Of a stretch of DNA of 64,000 bases, positions 11,901-19,966 are shown piece by piece. Source of the DNA: Synechococcales cyanobacterium GL140_1_metabat_312 (GTDB lineage Bacteria; Cyanobacteriota; Cyanobacteriia; Leptolyngbyales; Leptolyngbyaceae); contig JANXWB010000080.1 of assembly GCA_025351345.1 (NCBI GenBank), positions 62,001 to 126,000 of the forward strand, in the 5' to 3' direction. Both the position numbers and the translations under genes were made by a program. How positions within the stretch are numbered: the first letter of the stretch is position 1; the number at the start of each line of letters is the position of its first letter. The notes beneath the pieces were generated by a model. That model did not search any database. It was given only the letters and a program-made list of their open reading frames with translations, and had not been told where the DNA came from.

Positions 11901-12507
11901 CCTTGGATTCTACATTTCAGATCATCCCCTCAAAGCCCTTCAGCAGCCCTCTAAAATTTTGGCCCCGATCGATCTATCCAGTCTCAAGGAGATTCAAGGA
12001 AAAACAAATGTCAGCGCCATCATCATGATCACAACGGTGAAGCCAGTCACGACAAAGAAAGGCGATGCTATGTGCATTATTCAAATGGAAGATCTAACCG
12101 GGCAATCTGAAGCGGTAGTATTTCCGAAGTCCTTTATGAAAGTAGGGTATCTGATGAAGCCCGATGCGCGGCTGATGGTGTGGGGAACGGTCGATCGGAA
12201 AGATGATCAAACTCAATTTATTATTGACGATGCTCAATCAATTGAAACCGTAAAAATGGTGATGGTGGAACTGGATGCTAAATTAGCGGGAGATGCCGAA
12301 AAACAACATCGATTGCGCGAAATACTCCGATCGCAAAATGCCGACGATCGCAGCGGTAAAGTTCCGATCGTTGCCATTGTGTCCGCTCAGCAGCGCCAAC
12401 AGTTTGTTCGATTTGGGGCACAATTCCGAGTCAAAGACGATGTTAGTACGGTCGAGGCATTGATCAAAGCTGGATTTATCGCCCGGACAACGGCGCTTGT
12501 CGAGTAA
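8992..12507 (+). CDS. dnaE: DNA polymerase III alpha subunit, uninterrupted
   Basis: The main replicative polymerase, 1171 residues. An N-terminal PHP domain ([11 protein letters not shown]) is followed by the polymerase core with the catalytic motif PDVDTDF (about residue 406), then helix-hairpin-helix and OB-fold regions ([19 protein letters not shown]). ATG 8992 is chosen because GGAG lies 9 bp upstream; a TTG one codon earlier is also in frame. In most cyanobacteria dnaE is split into two distant genes carrying halves of a trans-splicing intein, inserted in the motif AEY/CFN. Here the motif reads straight through ([11 protein letters not shown], junction at 11277/11278), so there is no intein and the gene is contiguous. 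Confidence 0.97.
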   Translation: MSFVGLHIHSDYSLLDGASQLPQLIDRALELNMPAIALTDHGVMYGAVELIKVCKGKPIKPIVGNEMYVINGDIEKQERRPRYHQIILAKNDIGYRNLVKLTTISNLKGQQGKGIFGRPCVNKEYLEEYREGLIVTSACLGGEIPQAIIQNRPDVARRVAAWYKERWGDDYYLEIQDHGLIEERVVNPEIVRIAQELDIKLVVTNDSHFISCYDTEAHDALLCIQTGKLISEDKRLRYTGTEYLKSAEEMSWLFRDHLPEDIVKQGIANTLEVADKIETYHLLGEPRIPDYPVPEGFTMATYFEKVTWEGMFKRFKVNTREEIEQTYRDRVEYELTMMQKMGFDAYFLVVWDYIKYARDRGIPVGPGRGSAAGSLVAYALEITNIDPVHHGLLFERFLNPERKSMPDVDTDFCIDRRQEVIDYVTEKYGKERVAQIVTYNRMASKAAIKDVARVLNVPYSESDKMTKMIPVMRGKPTKLPVMISDKTPAKEFKDKYDSGDRIPGCEITYKDWIDTAIRIEGTNKSVGIHAAGVVIAADPLDEIVPLQRNADGAVFTQYYMEDIEALGLLKMDFLGLKNLTMIQKTVDLVKTYRSEEIDLDNLSLEDPEVYKLLGRGNLEGIFQLESSGMRQIVKELKPEGIDDISSVLALYRPGPLDAGLIPKFINRKHGRERIEYEHELLKPILNETYGIMVYQEQIMRIAQDLGGYSLGQADLLRRAMGKKKKAEMEKHQTIFIEGAQKNGVSEKVAAGLFDQMVMFAEYCFNKSHSMAYGYVTYQTAYLKAHYPVEYMAALLSSNSGDQEKVQRYIASALSMGIEVLPPNINRSDVDFTPSDNNILFGLTGVRNVGLGPVAAILKARESGGDFKSLADLCDRIDSKMVNKRALEALIYCGSFDTIEINRQQLINDLELVIDWAQSRAKDRISGQTNLLDLLSGGSKKTAMPAFDLAPKAPKIDDYAKPERLRLEKEILGFYISDHPLKALQQPSKILAPIDLSSLKEIQGKTNVSAIIMITTVKPVTTKKGDAMCIIQMEDLTGQSEAVVFPKSFMKVGYLMKPDARLMVWGTVDRKDDQTQFIIDDAQSIETVKMVMVELDAKLAGDAEKQHRLREILRSQNADDRSGKVPIVAIVSAQQRQQFVRFGAQFRVKDDVSTVEALIKAGFIARTTALVE

Positions 12508-12558
12508 CGAGACTTTATCTTTGTTCGCAATAACTCGCATCTACTTGCAAATACGCCC

Positions 12559-12580
12559 ATCAATAGCTAAGCTTATTGAT
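12559..12580. promoter_or_regulatory. AT-rich inverted repeat upstream of fur (candidate operator)
   Basis: ATCAATA and TATTGAT flank an 8-nt centre, about 50 bp before the fur start. The size and AT-richness fit a Fur box and autoregulation, but no consensus match was proved. Confidence 0.35.
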
Positions 12581-12629
12581 AACGAGACAATAGTTCAACC
12601 CCAGTTCAACCCCGTTGCCAAACACTCCT

Positions 12630-13085
12630 ATGGCTACCTCTTCTTACAATCCCAATGCACTCAGAGCCGAACTCAATGGAAAGGGTGGACGGCTAACGCC
12701 TCAGCGTGAAAAGATTCTGACGTTTTTCCAAGAGTTACCTGGGGGCGAACATCTCAGTGCGGAAGCGCTCCATACAATGCTCCACGAACAAGAAATCAAT
12801 GTGAGCATTTCCACGGTCTACCGAACCTTAAAGCTGATGACGCAGATGGGGATTTTGCGCGAGCTAGATTTGGGTGATGATTATAAATATTATGAACTCA
12901 ATGGTCCCCGTACCACCCATCACCATCATTTGATTTGTACTAAATGTGGAACGGTGATTGAATTTAAACATGACTCCATTTTGACGATCGGTAGCAAAAT
13001 AACCGATAAAGAAGGGTTTCAACTCCTCGATTGCCAATTATCAGTTCATGGCGTTTGTGCTCCTTGTCAGAGGTCTATAACTTAG
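12630..13085 (+). CDS. fur: Fur-family ferric uptake regulator (FurA-like)
   Basis: A 151-residue metal-dependent repressor. The winged helix spans residues ~10-85 (RLTPQREKIL, STVYRTLKLM). The dimerisation half has the His-rich metal site HHHHLICTKC, the FKHDSIL block and a second CxxC (CAPC) near the end. The pattern is closest to cyanobacterial FurA among the three usual paralogues (FurA, Zur, PerR). It would repress iron-uptake genes when iron is plentiful. ATG 12630 (MATSSYNPN) is preferred over the upstream in-frame TTG at 12615. It follows dnaE by 122 bp and probably has its own promoter. Confidence 0.85.
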   Translation: MATSSYNPNALRAELNGKGGRLTPQREKILTFFQELPGGEHLSAEALHTMLHEQEINVSISTVYRTLKLMTQMGILRELDLGDDYKYYELNGPRTTHHHHLICTKCGTVIEFKHDSILTIGSKITDKEGFQLLDCQLSVHGVCAPCQRSIT

Positions 13086-13163
13086 TTCTAAGAGAGCGTT
13101 TATAACGAGATCTGTGAATGGTTCAGGTTCAAGTTCACGAATGAGGTTTTTGAATGGACGAGG

Positions 13164-13191
13164 CCCCTAGCCCCCAATTCTGGGGGGACAT
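13164..13191. repeat. Half copy of the palindromic CCCCTAGCCCCC repeat
   Basis: CCCCTAGCCCCC, 6 nt, GGGGGGACATGA. This matches the end half of the repeat at 14514-14622 (read on its minus strand). It lies between fur and hicB. Confidence 0.55.
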
Positions 13192-13276
13192 GAGAAAGAA
13201 TTTATCTATGGGTTTGACTGATTAATCGGGTTTTGAATTAGACTGAAATTGGCAGTACGCTTCATGAGAGGAGTTA

Positions 13277-13516
13277 ATGATGCTGAATATTTTAGAAACG
13301 ATTCGGGCTAACATTACATTGGGTGAGGAGAGTGGATATGTCGCTGAATGTCGAGATATTGCGATCGTGACTCAAGGTCGAACATTAGACGAGGTGACGT
13401 TAAATTTACGCTCTGCTGTGGCGCTTTACTTTGAAGGGGAGAATCCGCATGAGTTGGGATTTGTGGAAAAGCCTTCTTTGATGATTACGATCGAGTTGCA
13501 GCCTGTGTATGCCTAA
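13277..13516 (+). CDS. hicB: HicB-family antitoxin
   Basis: A 79-residue HicB-like protein with the small alpha/beta fold: SGYVAECRDIAIVTQGRTLDE, then LNLRSAVALYFEG. It is expected to neutralise the HicA toxin encoded next to it. AGAGGAG immediately upstream is a strong ribosome binding site; the second Met codon (13280) is equally possible. It overlaps hicA by 8 bp, the usual translational coupling. The order is antitoxin first, the reverse of classical hicAB but common in cyanobacteria. Confidence 0.82.
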   Translation: MMLNILETIRANITLGEESGYVAECRDIAIVTQGRTLDEVTLNLRSAVALYFEGENPHELGFVEKPSLMITIELQPVYA

Positions 13517-13754
13517 GTTGAAACAATTATCTGGGGAGGATGTCGTTGGTATTTTGAAATCATTTGGCTTTCAAGTGCAGAGTCAAAAGGGAAGTCATAT
13601 CAAACTAAGACGAACGATCGATGGTCAAAAAGAGACGTTAATTATCCCAGATCACAGTCGATTAGATACTGGAACTTGTCGGGGGATTCTTCGACAGTCA
13701 TCCCAATATATTCCAGAAGAAGAGCTTTGTGAGTTCTTTTATAATGAACAATAG
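13509..13754 (+). CDS. hicA: HicA-family mRNA interferase toxin
   Basis: An 81-residue YcfA/HicA toxin with a double-stranded-RNA-binding-like fold. It has the diagnostic GSHIKLRR with the catalytic His, and IPDHSRLDTGTCRGILRQ at the C-terminal helix. It cleaves mRNA when not bound by HicB. The length is at the upper end for the family because of an acidic tail. Both genes look intact. Confidence 0.85.
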   Translation: MPKLKQLSGEDVVGILKSFGFQVQSQKGSHIKLRRTIDGQKETLIIPDHSRLDTGTCRGILRQSSQYIPEEELCEFFYNEQ

Positions 13755-13900
13755 CAACATATGATCGATCGCACCGACATTAAAAGATCGATCGTCCTTT
13801 AAATTCTATCGCTTGGGCCTCTTCCCTGGAAAGTCTATCGCACCCATGGTCAGCGGTTGGGATGCTACCATCGATGTATTACACGTCAGGGAGAAATGCA

Positions 13901-14131
13901 ATGGAGCTGCGTCAAGACCTTCTAAATTTTATCAGTCAGTTCTCTGACGAACAGTTAGCGTTGCTGATGCCATTGGTTCTTTCATTTCGAGAGAATCATT
14001 CGATGGTCTCTGACCGACCGGAGGTCATCGAGTCTTTTACCAGTGAAGCTTCCACCTCTTACCAATTTTGGGTTGGCGCGGAAAATGATGTTTATGATGA
14101 GTTATTCGTAGATGAATTGGCAACGCGGTGA
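13901..14131 (+). CDS. Probable antitoxin partner of the PemK/MazF-type toxin
   Basis: A 76-residue protein read from ATG 13901, which has AGGGAG 7 nt upstream; the frame is open back to 13862, but that start has no ribosome binding site. It begins MELRQDLLNFISQFSDEQL, a helical segment, and ends in an acidic tail. I do not recognise the family. The antitoxin role is inferred from position: it precedes and overlaps the toxin gene by 20 bp. Confidence 0.6.
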   Translation: MELRQDLLNFISQFSDEQLALLMPLVLSFRENHSMVSDRPEVIESFTSEASTSYQFWVGAENDVYDELFVDELATR

Positions 14132-14465
14132 TGTGGTTCTATGTCGAGTTCCTATGCCTTCGACGCAGCTTCAGCAATTTAAAGTTCGTCCGGCTGTGGT
14201 TGTTTCAGCAGATTTTCTCAACCGAGCCTCGGATGATGTCATGGTTGTTCCTTGTACATCTAATACAAGCCGTCCGATCGCTATCACTCAGTATCTGATT
14301 ACGGGTGATGAAACGGTGGCTGTTGGGATTCGGGTGGATTCAATCGTTCGATGTGAGTCTATTTTTACGTTGAATCAGTCAATGGTTTTACGCAGGTTGG
14401 GAAAATTGAGTACGGAAACGATCGATCGGATTAACAATTGTTTGGTTGCAGCGTTGTCACTTTGA
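14112..14465 (+). CDS. PemK/MazF-family endoribonuclease toxin
   Basis: A 117-residue toxin with the MazF/PemK hallmarks RGDVVLCRVP near the N-terminus, KVRPAVVVSADF, VVPCTSN and the C-terminal VRCESIFTLNQSMV. Members of the family cleave single-stranded RNA at short motifs. The start overlaps the end of the preceding small gene, as expected for a two-gene module. A palindromic repeat begins 49 bp after the stop. Confidence 0.82.
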   Translation: MNWQRGDVVLCRVPMPSTQLQQFKVRPAVVVSADFLNRASDDVMVVPCTSNTSRPIAITQYLITGDETVAVGIRVDSIVRCESIFTLNQSMVLRRLGKLSTETIDRINNCLVAALSL

Positions 14466-14513
14466 GAAGGATCGATCGCACCCACACCAAAAGATCGATC
14501 GTCCTCTAGACCC

Positions 14514-14622
14514 GATCCCCCTAAATCCCCCTTGTGAAGGGGGACTATGAGTTTGATTTCAATTCCCAATCTCATTCCACTTCCCATTCATGTTCCCCCT
14601 TTACAAGGGGGCTAGGGGGATC
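14514..14622. repeat. Palindromic GATCCCCCTA...TAGGGGGATC element
   Basis: A 109-bp element with perfect 10-bp terminal inverted repeats. Each half carries its own hairpin: CCCCCTTGTGAAGGGGG on the left, and CCCCCTTTACAAGGGGG on the right (7-bp stem, 3-nt loop). It has the same layout as the copy at 6711-6824. No coding capacity: it is MITE-like or REP-like. It abuts the stop codon of the caspase-FGE gene. Confidence 0.8.
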
Positions 14623-14626
14623 GAGG

Positions 14627-16528
14627 CTAAGAAAGTCCTCGCGGAGACAGGCAGACAACACGAAAACCCAGGTGGTCGTCCTGGTTCGCCGGATCGAAGT
14701 TGCACCGATAGGCAGAGCGACAATAGCCAGGGTTGAAGTCCCACGAACCGCCACGTACGAGCCGGAGTTTAGATCCGGAATCATTAGAGGCATCCCAAAC
14801 GCGATCGTCGCTCGGTGCATCGCCGTAATTTGAATGCCAAGGATCAAGACACCATTCCCAAACATTTCCATGCATGTTGTACAGTCCAAAGGCATTTGGA
14901 TCAAAGGAATCTACTGCGATCGTGGTCGCCCGATATTCTCCTTTTGATGCTTTCCCGTAGGTATAGTCACCATCAAAATTCGCCAAATCAGTCGTAATCG
15001 TCTCGCCAAAGTGAAACGGAGTCGTTGTTCCTGCACGACAAGCATATTCCCATTGCGCTTCTGTGGGTAGGTCATAAGTCTTTCCAGTTTTCTCAGATAA
15101 TCGGGAAAGCCGATCGAAAAACTCTTTTGCTTCATGCCAAGAAATCGTCTCAACAGGCAAATTAGCACCTTTGAAGTTTGAAGGCTCGGGATTTAGCTCG
15201 ATATTGACCTGATCCAAACTTGCAATCTTTTTCCATTGCGCTTGTGTGACCGCAAATTTTCCCATCCAAAACTCTTTGACATTTACCTCATGTTGCGGAA
15301 ACTCATCATCTGATGCCTCTTGCTCTTTGCTTCCCAGAAAGCCCTTTTTTGCCGCACCCATCTTGAAACTACCGCCGGGAATCTTCACCATATCCAGCGT
15401 AACCCCATCACCCCAATCCTCTTTAAAGTAAGTCGCACTTCCAGGTTTACGCCCAATTTCCTTACCTGTGACATCGACAGTCACAACCTCAAAGGCAAAC
15501 GTTGGAAGTTTTGGTTTTGGTGGTTCTGGCGTGGGAGTGGAAGTCGATCGGGCTGTGGCAGGACGATCGGTTGAAACTTCTATTAAAGGTTTTTGCGATC
15601 GATAAGTGTTTTTCTTCCCTAAAACTCTCGCATAGGCTTGCAGTGCCCTCAAATCTTGTCCTTGTGTCGCCGCAATCACCCGAATCCAAAGCTGTTCAGC
15701 GATCTCCAGCGTCTCCTCCAACTCCGCTTCTTGGGCCTCACTTCTGAGCAAAGCAACATCTTGATCCGTCGCAAACTCAGGCAACAAAATCAAATACGAC
15801 TTTTGCCTAGGCTCCACATAGGTCGCAGGAACTTGCTCCGGCTTTTGATGCTGCTTACAAATTTGCGGAACCCGGCGTTGCAAATACAAATCCAACCGTT
15901 CCACCGTCGCACAATTACGTTCTCCCGGCATTTGCAACGCTTCAAGCAATGCCGCAGTAAAAGCACCCTGTTCCAACGCCTCAATTTCATACGCTTTTCG
16001 ATTGCGCTGACAAGAAAAAATCGTAATCGCTCCCGGTTGCACATCCCCAATCCCCACACCATCCGCCCGATCGCCCTCCGTCCGACAAGCATCCAAAAGC
16101 AAAATCACATTATCCGCCCCCGACTTCAGCAACCTCTCCCGCACAAAGTTTACCGAAATCGCCCGCTTCTCATGATCCGCCAATCGTGGATTGTAATCTA
16201 TTGGCAACAAATAATCACAATCATCAATCCGTTTTCCATGTCCCGCAAAAAAGAACCAACAGTTATCACCCGGAGCCAGTGGAGGCACTTTTGTAGAGAA
16301 CCGATCGTGCAAAAAATCGACCAAATCACTAGATGTTGGATCAGTCGAATTCTGTTCCGACGATGATGGCAAAGTGATTCCATCAGCAAACCAAAAGACC
16401 CGATCGAACTTCGCTTTCACAAAGAAATTATGCATGGCTTCCGCATCCCGATTGGCATACTCAAGCCTGCCTATATTTTTATAAGCATTCACCCCCACCA
16501 CGATCGCCCAATTCTTCGCCTTCGTCAT
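14627..16528 (-). CDS. Caspase-like protease fused to an FGE-sulfatase (C-type-lectin fold) domain
   Basis: A 633-residue fusion. The N-terminal peptidase C14 (metacaspase/orthocaspase) domain has its catalytic dyad at H97 (FFFAGHGKR) and C148 (LLLDACRTE). A helical linker and a Pro-rich stretch (TPTPEPPKPKLP, about 331-342) lead to a formylglycine-generating-enzyme-like domain from about 378, with PGGSFKMG, LPTEAQWEYACRAG and NMHGNVWEW. The C-terminus (from R592) reads RGGSWDFNPGYCRSAYR and GFRVV, the layout of variable regions in cyanobacterial retroelement targets. The likely role is a signal-activated protease whose lectin-like domain senses a ligand; true FGE activity is unlikely. It follows a Pepco-like gene by 60 bp on the same strand. 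Confidence 0.88.
   Translation of the reverse strand: MTKAKNWAIVVGVNAYKNIGRLEYANRDAEAMHNFFVKAKFDRVFWFADGITLPSSSEQNSTDPTSSDLVDFLHDRFSTKVPPLAPGDNCWFFFAGHGKRIDDCDYLLPIDYNPRLADHEKRAISVNFVRERLLKSGADNVILLLDACRTEGDRADGVGIGDVQPGAITIFSCQRNRKAYEIEALEQGAFTAALLEALQMPGERNCATVERLDLYLQRRVPQICKQHQKPEQVPATYVEPRQKSYLILLPEFATDQDVALLRSEAQEAELEETLEIAEQLWIRVIAATQGQDLRALQAYARVLGKKNTYRSQKPLIEVSTDRPATARSTSTPTPEPPKPKLPTFAFEVVTVDVTGKEIGRKPGSATYFKEDWGDGVTLDMVKIPGGSFKMGAAKKGFLGSKEQEASDDEFPQHEVNVKEFWMGKFAVTQAQWKKIASLDQVNIELNPEPSNFKGANLPVETISWHEAKEFFDRLSRLSEKTGKTYDLPTEAQWEYACRAGTTTPFHFGETITTDLANFDGDYTYGKASKGEYRATTIAVDSFDPNAFGLYNMHGNVWEWCLDPWHSNYGDAPSDDRVWDASNDSGSKLRLVRGGSWDFNPGYCRSAYRCNFDPANQDDHLGFRVVCLSPRGLS
14638..14755 (-). 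other. Candidate retroelement variable region at the 3' end of the caspase-FGE gene
   Basis: From R592 onward, ten codons at positions known to vary in this family all have the form NNC: GAC, TTC, AAC (597-599); TGC, AAC, TTC (609-611); AAC (615); GAC, GAC, CAC (617-619). That is what adenine-specific mutagenesis of AAC template codons produces. The rest of the domain uses mixed third bases. No reverse transcriptase or template repeat is in this window, so a donor would have to lie elsewhere. Confidence 0.5.
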
Positions 16529-16588
16529 TGATCCTTACCCACGATCGTCCTAAACCAAAACAATAAGAATTCACCCGATCGTAATTTG

Positions 16589-16975
16589 TTAGGGCTTTTT
16601 AACTTTAAACTTCAACGTCATCGCCCCCTTCATTCCTGCCTTTCCCCCGGAACCCAACAAACTCAACTGGCCCTCCCCATTCACCTCCACCTGAATCTCA
16701 ATCTCATTCAATTCCAGCCCCGTCAACTCCCCCGTTTGTGCCGTCGTTTGTTGAAGCACCTTCCCAATCACACTCACAAAATCCACCATCCCCTGTTGCA
16801 GCTTCTCCGCCGATACCGCAACTCCACGCCTCACCCACTTCACAGGCTGCGAATCCACAGAATCATAGGGATTACATTTAGCATTAGCATCCCGACCACC
16901 AATCACCTCCTCAGCCTCAACCACATCGTCTGTGACAATCCAAACTACATCACTACTCATAACCGCCTCATTCAT
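16589..16975 (-). CDS. Pepco-like peptidase-coupled protein
   Basis: A 128-residue protein with a short N-terminal strand (DVVWIVTDD), a helix (SAEKLQQGMVDFVSVIGKVLQ) and a C-terminal beta region, NEIEIQVEVNGEGQLSLLG followed by a Gly/Lys-rich loop. This matches my recollection of the Pepco (peptidase-co-occurring) domain, found beside caspase-like proteases in NTP-dependent conflict systems. It is transcribed directly ahead of the caspase gene. The likely role is an adaptor or regulator of the protease. MSSDVVW, six codons in, is an alternative start. The family call is from memory of the pattern. Confidence 0.65.
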   Translation of the reverse strand: MNEAVMSSDVVWIVTDDVVEAEEVIGGRDANAKCNPYDSVDSQPVKWVRRGVAVSAEKLQQGMVDFVSVIGKVLQQTTAQTGELTGLELNEIEIQVEVNGEGQLSLLGSGGKAGMKGAMTLKFKVKKP

Positions 16976-17105
16976 TAATCCCTAGGACTATTCTACCCAC
17001 AAAACTTCTAAATGCATGACGATCGCTGAATATCCCTTCATCTTGTAAAATCTTGTAAAATCAGACCGATCGGTTCTAATTAAATAAACCATTAAAATAA
17101 ATCCC

Positions 17106-18842
17106 GTGACCCCACTTTTCGATTCACGCAATCTCAATACTCTATGGGCTTCCATCATTGCCGAAACCCTCGTGCGCTGTGGATTGAAAACCGCAATCAT
17201 TTGTCCTGGATCAAGGTCAGCTCCGTTAACAATTGCCTTTGTCCAACATCCACAAATTGAAACCATTCCTGTATTAGATGAACGATCGGCTAGTTTCTTC
17301 GCCTTAGGAATTGCAAAACAAACTCATCGTCCAGTTGTTTTGATTTGTTCATCCGGGACCGCAGGCGCAAACTTTTATCCAGCAGTGATTGAAGCAAAAG
17401 AGAGCCGAGTGCCGCTATTAGTCTTGACCGCCGATCGTCCACCCGAATTGCGCGACTGTAACGCAGGACAAGCGATCGAACAACAAAGACTATTTAGCAA
17501 TTTCCCAAATTACTCGACAGAATTAGCAATACCTGAATTGAATGTATCGCGACTACAATATGTTCGCCAACGATCGGCACAATGCTATCAACAATGTCTC
17601 TATCCAATTTCTGGCGTTGTTCATCTTAATATTCCATTTCGGGATCCCTTAGCCCCGATCGTAGATCCAGAAGTATCGATATGGTGCGATCGGCTGCCCG
17701 ATGATTTCTTTGATCATTTACGACCATTCACCAAACCGCAGCTTGATCAAACAAACAAACTCCCAAATTCAAAACGCGGGATTATTATTGCAGGAGTTGC
17801 ACAACCCGAAAACCCGGAAACCTATGCCACAGCGATCGCCCGAATCTCAACGCTTACAGGCTTCACAGTATTAGCCGAAGCCTTATCACCCGTTCGCAAC
17901 TATAGTCATTTATTCGATCGCACTCTCATTTCTACTTACGACACCATTTTACGTAATCCAGAATTAGCAAAATCATTAAAACCAGACTTTATTCTGCGTA
18001 TTGGTGAAATGCCCACTAGCAAATTATTACGTCAATGGTTAGATACAAATCTGATTGAAACCTGGATTATTGACGAAAGCGATCGGTCTCTTGATTCACT
18101 TCATGGAAAAACTCATAACTGTTTGACATCGGTAACTACATTTGCAAACTCATTAGAGAAATCATCCCAAAATCAAGATTTAGCCTATTCAAAAAAATGG
18201 GAAGTTACTGAAAATCAAACCCGTGACACGATCGATCGTCTGCTTCAATCTGAATCTAATCTTTTCGAGGGCAAAGCCGCTTGGCTCCTGTCGCAAGTTC
18301 TCCCATCAAACACACCATTGTTCATTTCCAATAGTATGCCCGTCCGGGATATGGAATACTTTTGGAAACCCAACGATCGCACCTATCAAATTTACGTCAA
18401 TCGCGGCGCAAATGGTATTGACGGCTGTCTGAGTACTGCGATCGGAATGGCACACCACAATCAACCGACCGTCATGCTCACGGGTGATTTGACATTGCTT
18501 TATGATACTAATGGATTCCTAATCAAACCTTACTTGCAAGGTCATCTGACAATAGTATTGCTGAATAACAATGGCGGAGGAATCTTTGGAATGTTGCCAA
18601 TTTCCCAATTCAATCCGCCCTTCGAGGAATTCTTTTCAACCCCGCAGAACATTAAATTTCAGAATCTTTGTAAAACCTATCAGGTTGACTATGAACATAT
18701 TCAAGATTGGGAGCATTTGAGCAATCGGCTGAAAACACTTCCCACCCAAGGCATTCGTATCTTAGAACTAAAGTGCGATCGGGGCTTTGATGCAAAATGG
18801 CGTAAAGAAAACTTTAGTGCGATCGCGACAGGTTTGCTATGA
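17106..18842 (+). CDS. menD: 2-succinyl-5-enolpyruvyl-6-hydroxy-3-cyclohexene-1-carboxylate synthase
   Basis: A 578-residue thiamine-diphosphate enzyme that condenses isochorismate with 2-oxoglutarate in phylloquinone (menaquinone-type) biosynthesis, the quinone of photosystem I. The N-terminal PYR domain has LDERSASFFALG with the catalytic Glu. The PP domain has GDLTLLYDTNGF, the cofactor Mg2+-binding motif, and LNNNGGGIFGMLP. The start is GTG 17106 (MTPLFDSRNLNTLW); no better Met is available. It is divergent from the Pepco gene. Confidence 0.95.
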   Translation: MTPLFDSRNLNTLWASIIAETLVRCGLKTAIICPGSRSAPLTIAFVQHPQIETIPVLDERSASFFALGIAKQTHRPVVLICSSGTAGANFYPAVIEAKESRVPLLVLTADRPPELRDCNAGQAIEQQRLFSNFPNYSTELAIPELNVSRLQYVRQRSAQCYQQCLYPISGVVHLNIPFRDPLAPIVDPEVSIWCDRLPDDFFDHLRPFTKPQLDQTNKLPNSKRGIIIAGVAQPENPETYATAIARISTLTGFTVLAEALSPVRNYSHLFDRTLISTYDTILRNPELAKSLKPDFILRIGEMPTSKLLRQWLDTNLIETWIIDESDRSLDSLHGKTHNCLTSVTTFANSLEKSSQNQDLAYSKKWEVTENQTRDTIDRLLQSESNLFEGKAAWLLSQVLPSNTPLFISNSMPVRDMEYFWKPNDRTYQIYVNRGANGIDGCLSTAIGMAHHNQPTVMLTGDLTLLYDTNGFLIKPYLQGHLTIVLLNNNGGGIFGMLPISQFNPPFEEFFSTPQNIKFQNLCKTYQVDYEHIQDWEHLSNRLKTLPTQGIRILELKCDRGFDAKWRKENFSAIATGLL

Positions 18843-18873
18843 TTCAGGTTGATATTCTAATGGAACTTTGAAA

Positions 18874-19266
18874 ATGACAGTTGATTTAGGTTGCTTGTTG
18901 GCCTTGGCGTTGTGGTCCCTGGTATTGAATCACACGCCTGCGATCGGCAAAATGAAAGCAATGGGCGGCGCATGGGGATTGAGCAATCGAGAGGAAACGC
19001 CCACAAATATCGCACCTTGGATTGGTCGAGCCGATCGGGCACAACGCAATCATCTCGACAATTTGCCAATGCTAGCGATCGTAATTCTAATTGCTCACAT
19101 TACCGGACGACATGATTCAATTACAGCGATCGCCTCCGTAGTGATCTTGGTTTCCCGCATCGGCCACAGTTTGAGCTACATCGCAGGAATCACACAACTG
19201 CGACCTGTATGTTATTTGTTGTCTATTATTGCAATGTTTACTATTGTAAAAACGATCGTTTTTTAA
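18874..19266 (+). CDS. MAPEG-family membrane protein
   Basis: A 130-residue integral membrane protein of the MAPEG (eicosanoid and glutathione metabolism) superfamily: four hydrophobic segments, the first at about 4-22, and the loop RADRAQRNHLDNLPMLA, which corresponds to the conserved E/DRAxRNxxE-type motif. It may be a glutathione transferase or peroxidase; the specific reaction is unknown. ATG 18874 is used instead of the in-frame TTG two codons earlier. It follows menD by 31 bp and is probably cotranscribed. Confidence 0.82.
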   Translation: MTVDLGCLLALALWSLVLNHTPAIGKMKAMGGAWGLSNREETPTNIAPWIGRADRAQRNHLDNLPMLAIVILIAHITGRHDSITAIASVVILVSRIGHSLSYIAGITQLRPVCYLLSIIAMFTIVKTIVF

Positions 19267-19336
19267 TTAATCTCGGCAGAATGCTTCGCGATTTGCTAAA
19301 GTCTAATTATTTTCAATCACTTGCGAGGAATTGATT

Positions 19337-19948
19337 ATGGTTGCTCTACAAGACAAACCGTTTCGACTGACACCTCAGCAGTTCTTAGAGTGGGAAAAAA
19401 CTCAGGAGAATCGCCATGAATATGTCAATGGTTATGTGATTGCGATGGCTGGAGGGACGATCGCTCATAATGATATTTCCCTGACGCTATATCGATTGTT
19501 GTATCCACAAGTCCGAGCTTCTCGATGCCGTATTAATGTTGCAGATGTCAAAGTTCAAATTCGGCGGCGCTATCGATATCCAGATTTGGTGATCACTTGC
19601 GACGATCGTGATAAAGTAGCAACGCAACTTTTCCAATATCCTAAAGTCATTATCGAAGTTCTATCGCCCAGCACCGAATCAACCGATCGGGGTAAAAAAC
19701 TACGAGAATATCTATCGATCGATACCCTTCAAGAATATGTTTTAGTCAGTTCCAACGAATCTCTGATCGAAGTTTGTCGACGGAATTCGGACGGTACTTG
19801 GCAATATATTATTTATGAATCTGGGAATGAATTGCGATTAGAAAGTTTAGAATTTACTTGTGCGATCGATGAAATCTATGAATCTATTGTTTTGGATGAG
19901 ATCGTTGAAGAGCCTTTTGATGCAGAAGAACAAGAGGCTGAAGAGTAA
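19337..19948 (+). CDS. Uma2-family (DUF820) restriction-endonuclease-fold protein
   Basis: A 203-residue protein of the very common cyanobacterial Uma2 family. It has the PD-(D/E)XK core: YVNGYVIAMAGG, then RYPDLVITCDD (the PD) and KVIIEVLSPST (ExL). An acidic tail (EEPFDAEEQEAEE) follows. The family is predicted to be nucleases, but the function is not settled. ATG 19337 has GAGGAA upstream; a TTG two codons earlier is also in frame. It is convergent with mutS. Confidence 0.88.
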   Translation: MVALQDKPFRLTPQQFLEWEKTQENRHEYVNGYVIAMAGGTIAHNDISLTLYRLLYPQVRASRCRINVADVKVQIRRRYRYPDLVITCDDRDKVATQLFQYPKVIIEVLSPSTESTDRGKKLREYLSIDTLQEYVLVSSNESLIEVCRRNSDGTWQYIIYESGNELRLESLEFTCAIDEIYESIVLDEIVEEPFDAEEQEAEE

Positions 19949-19966
19949 TCCTAAATAGGTTGGTCA

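Noticed and set aside
14638-14755. A complete diversity-generating retroelement in the window
   Set aside because: No reverse transcriptase, accessory gene or second copy of the RGGSW segment is present, so only a candidate target can be claimed.
15638-16366. 242-codon plus-strand frame rich in Arg, Leu and Gln
   Set aside because: It is antisense to the caspase domain, whose catalytic motifs are intact; the composition is that of a shadow frame.
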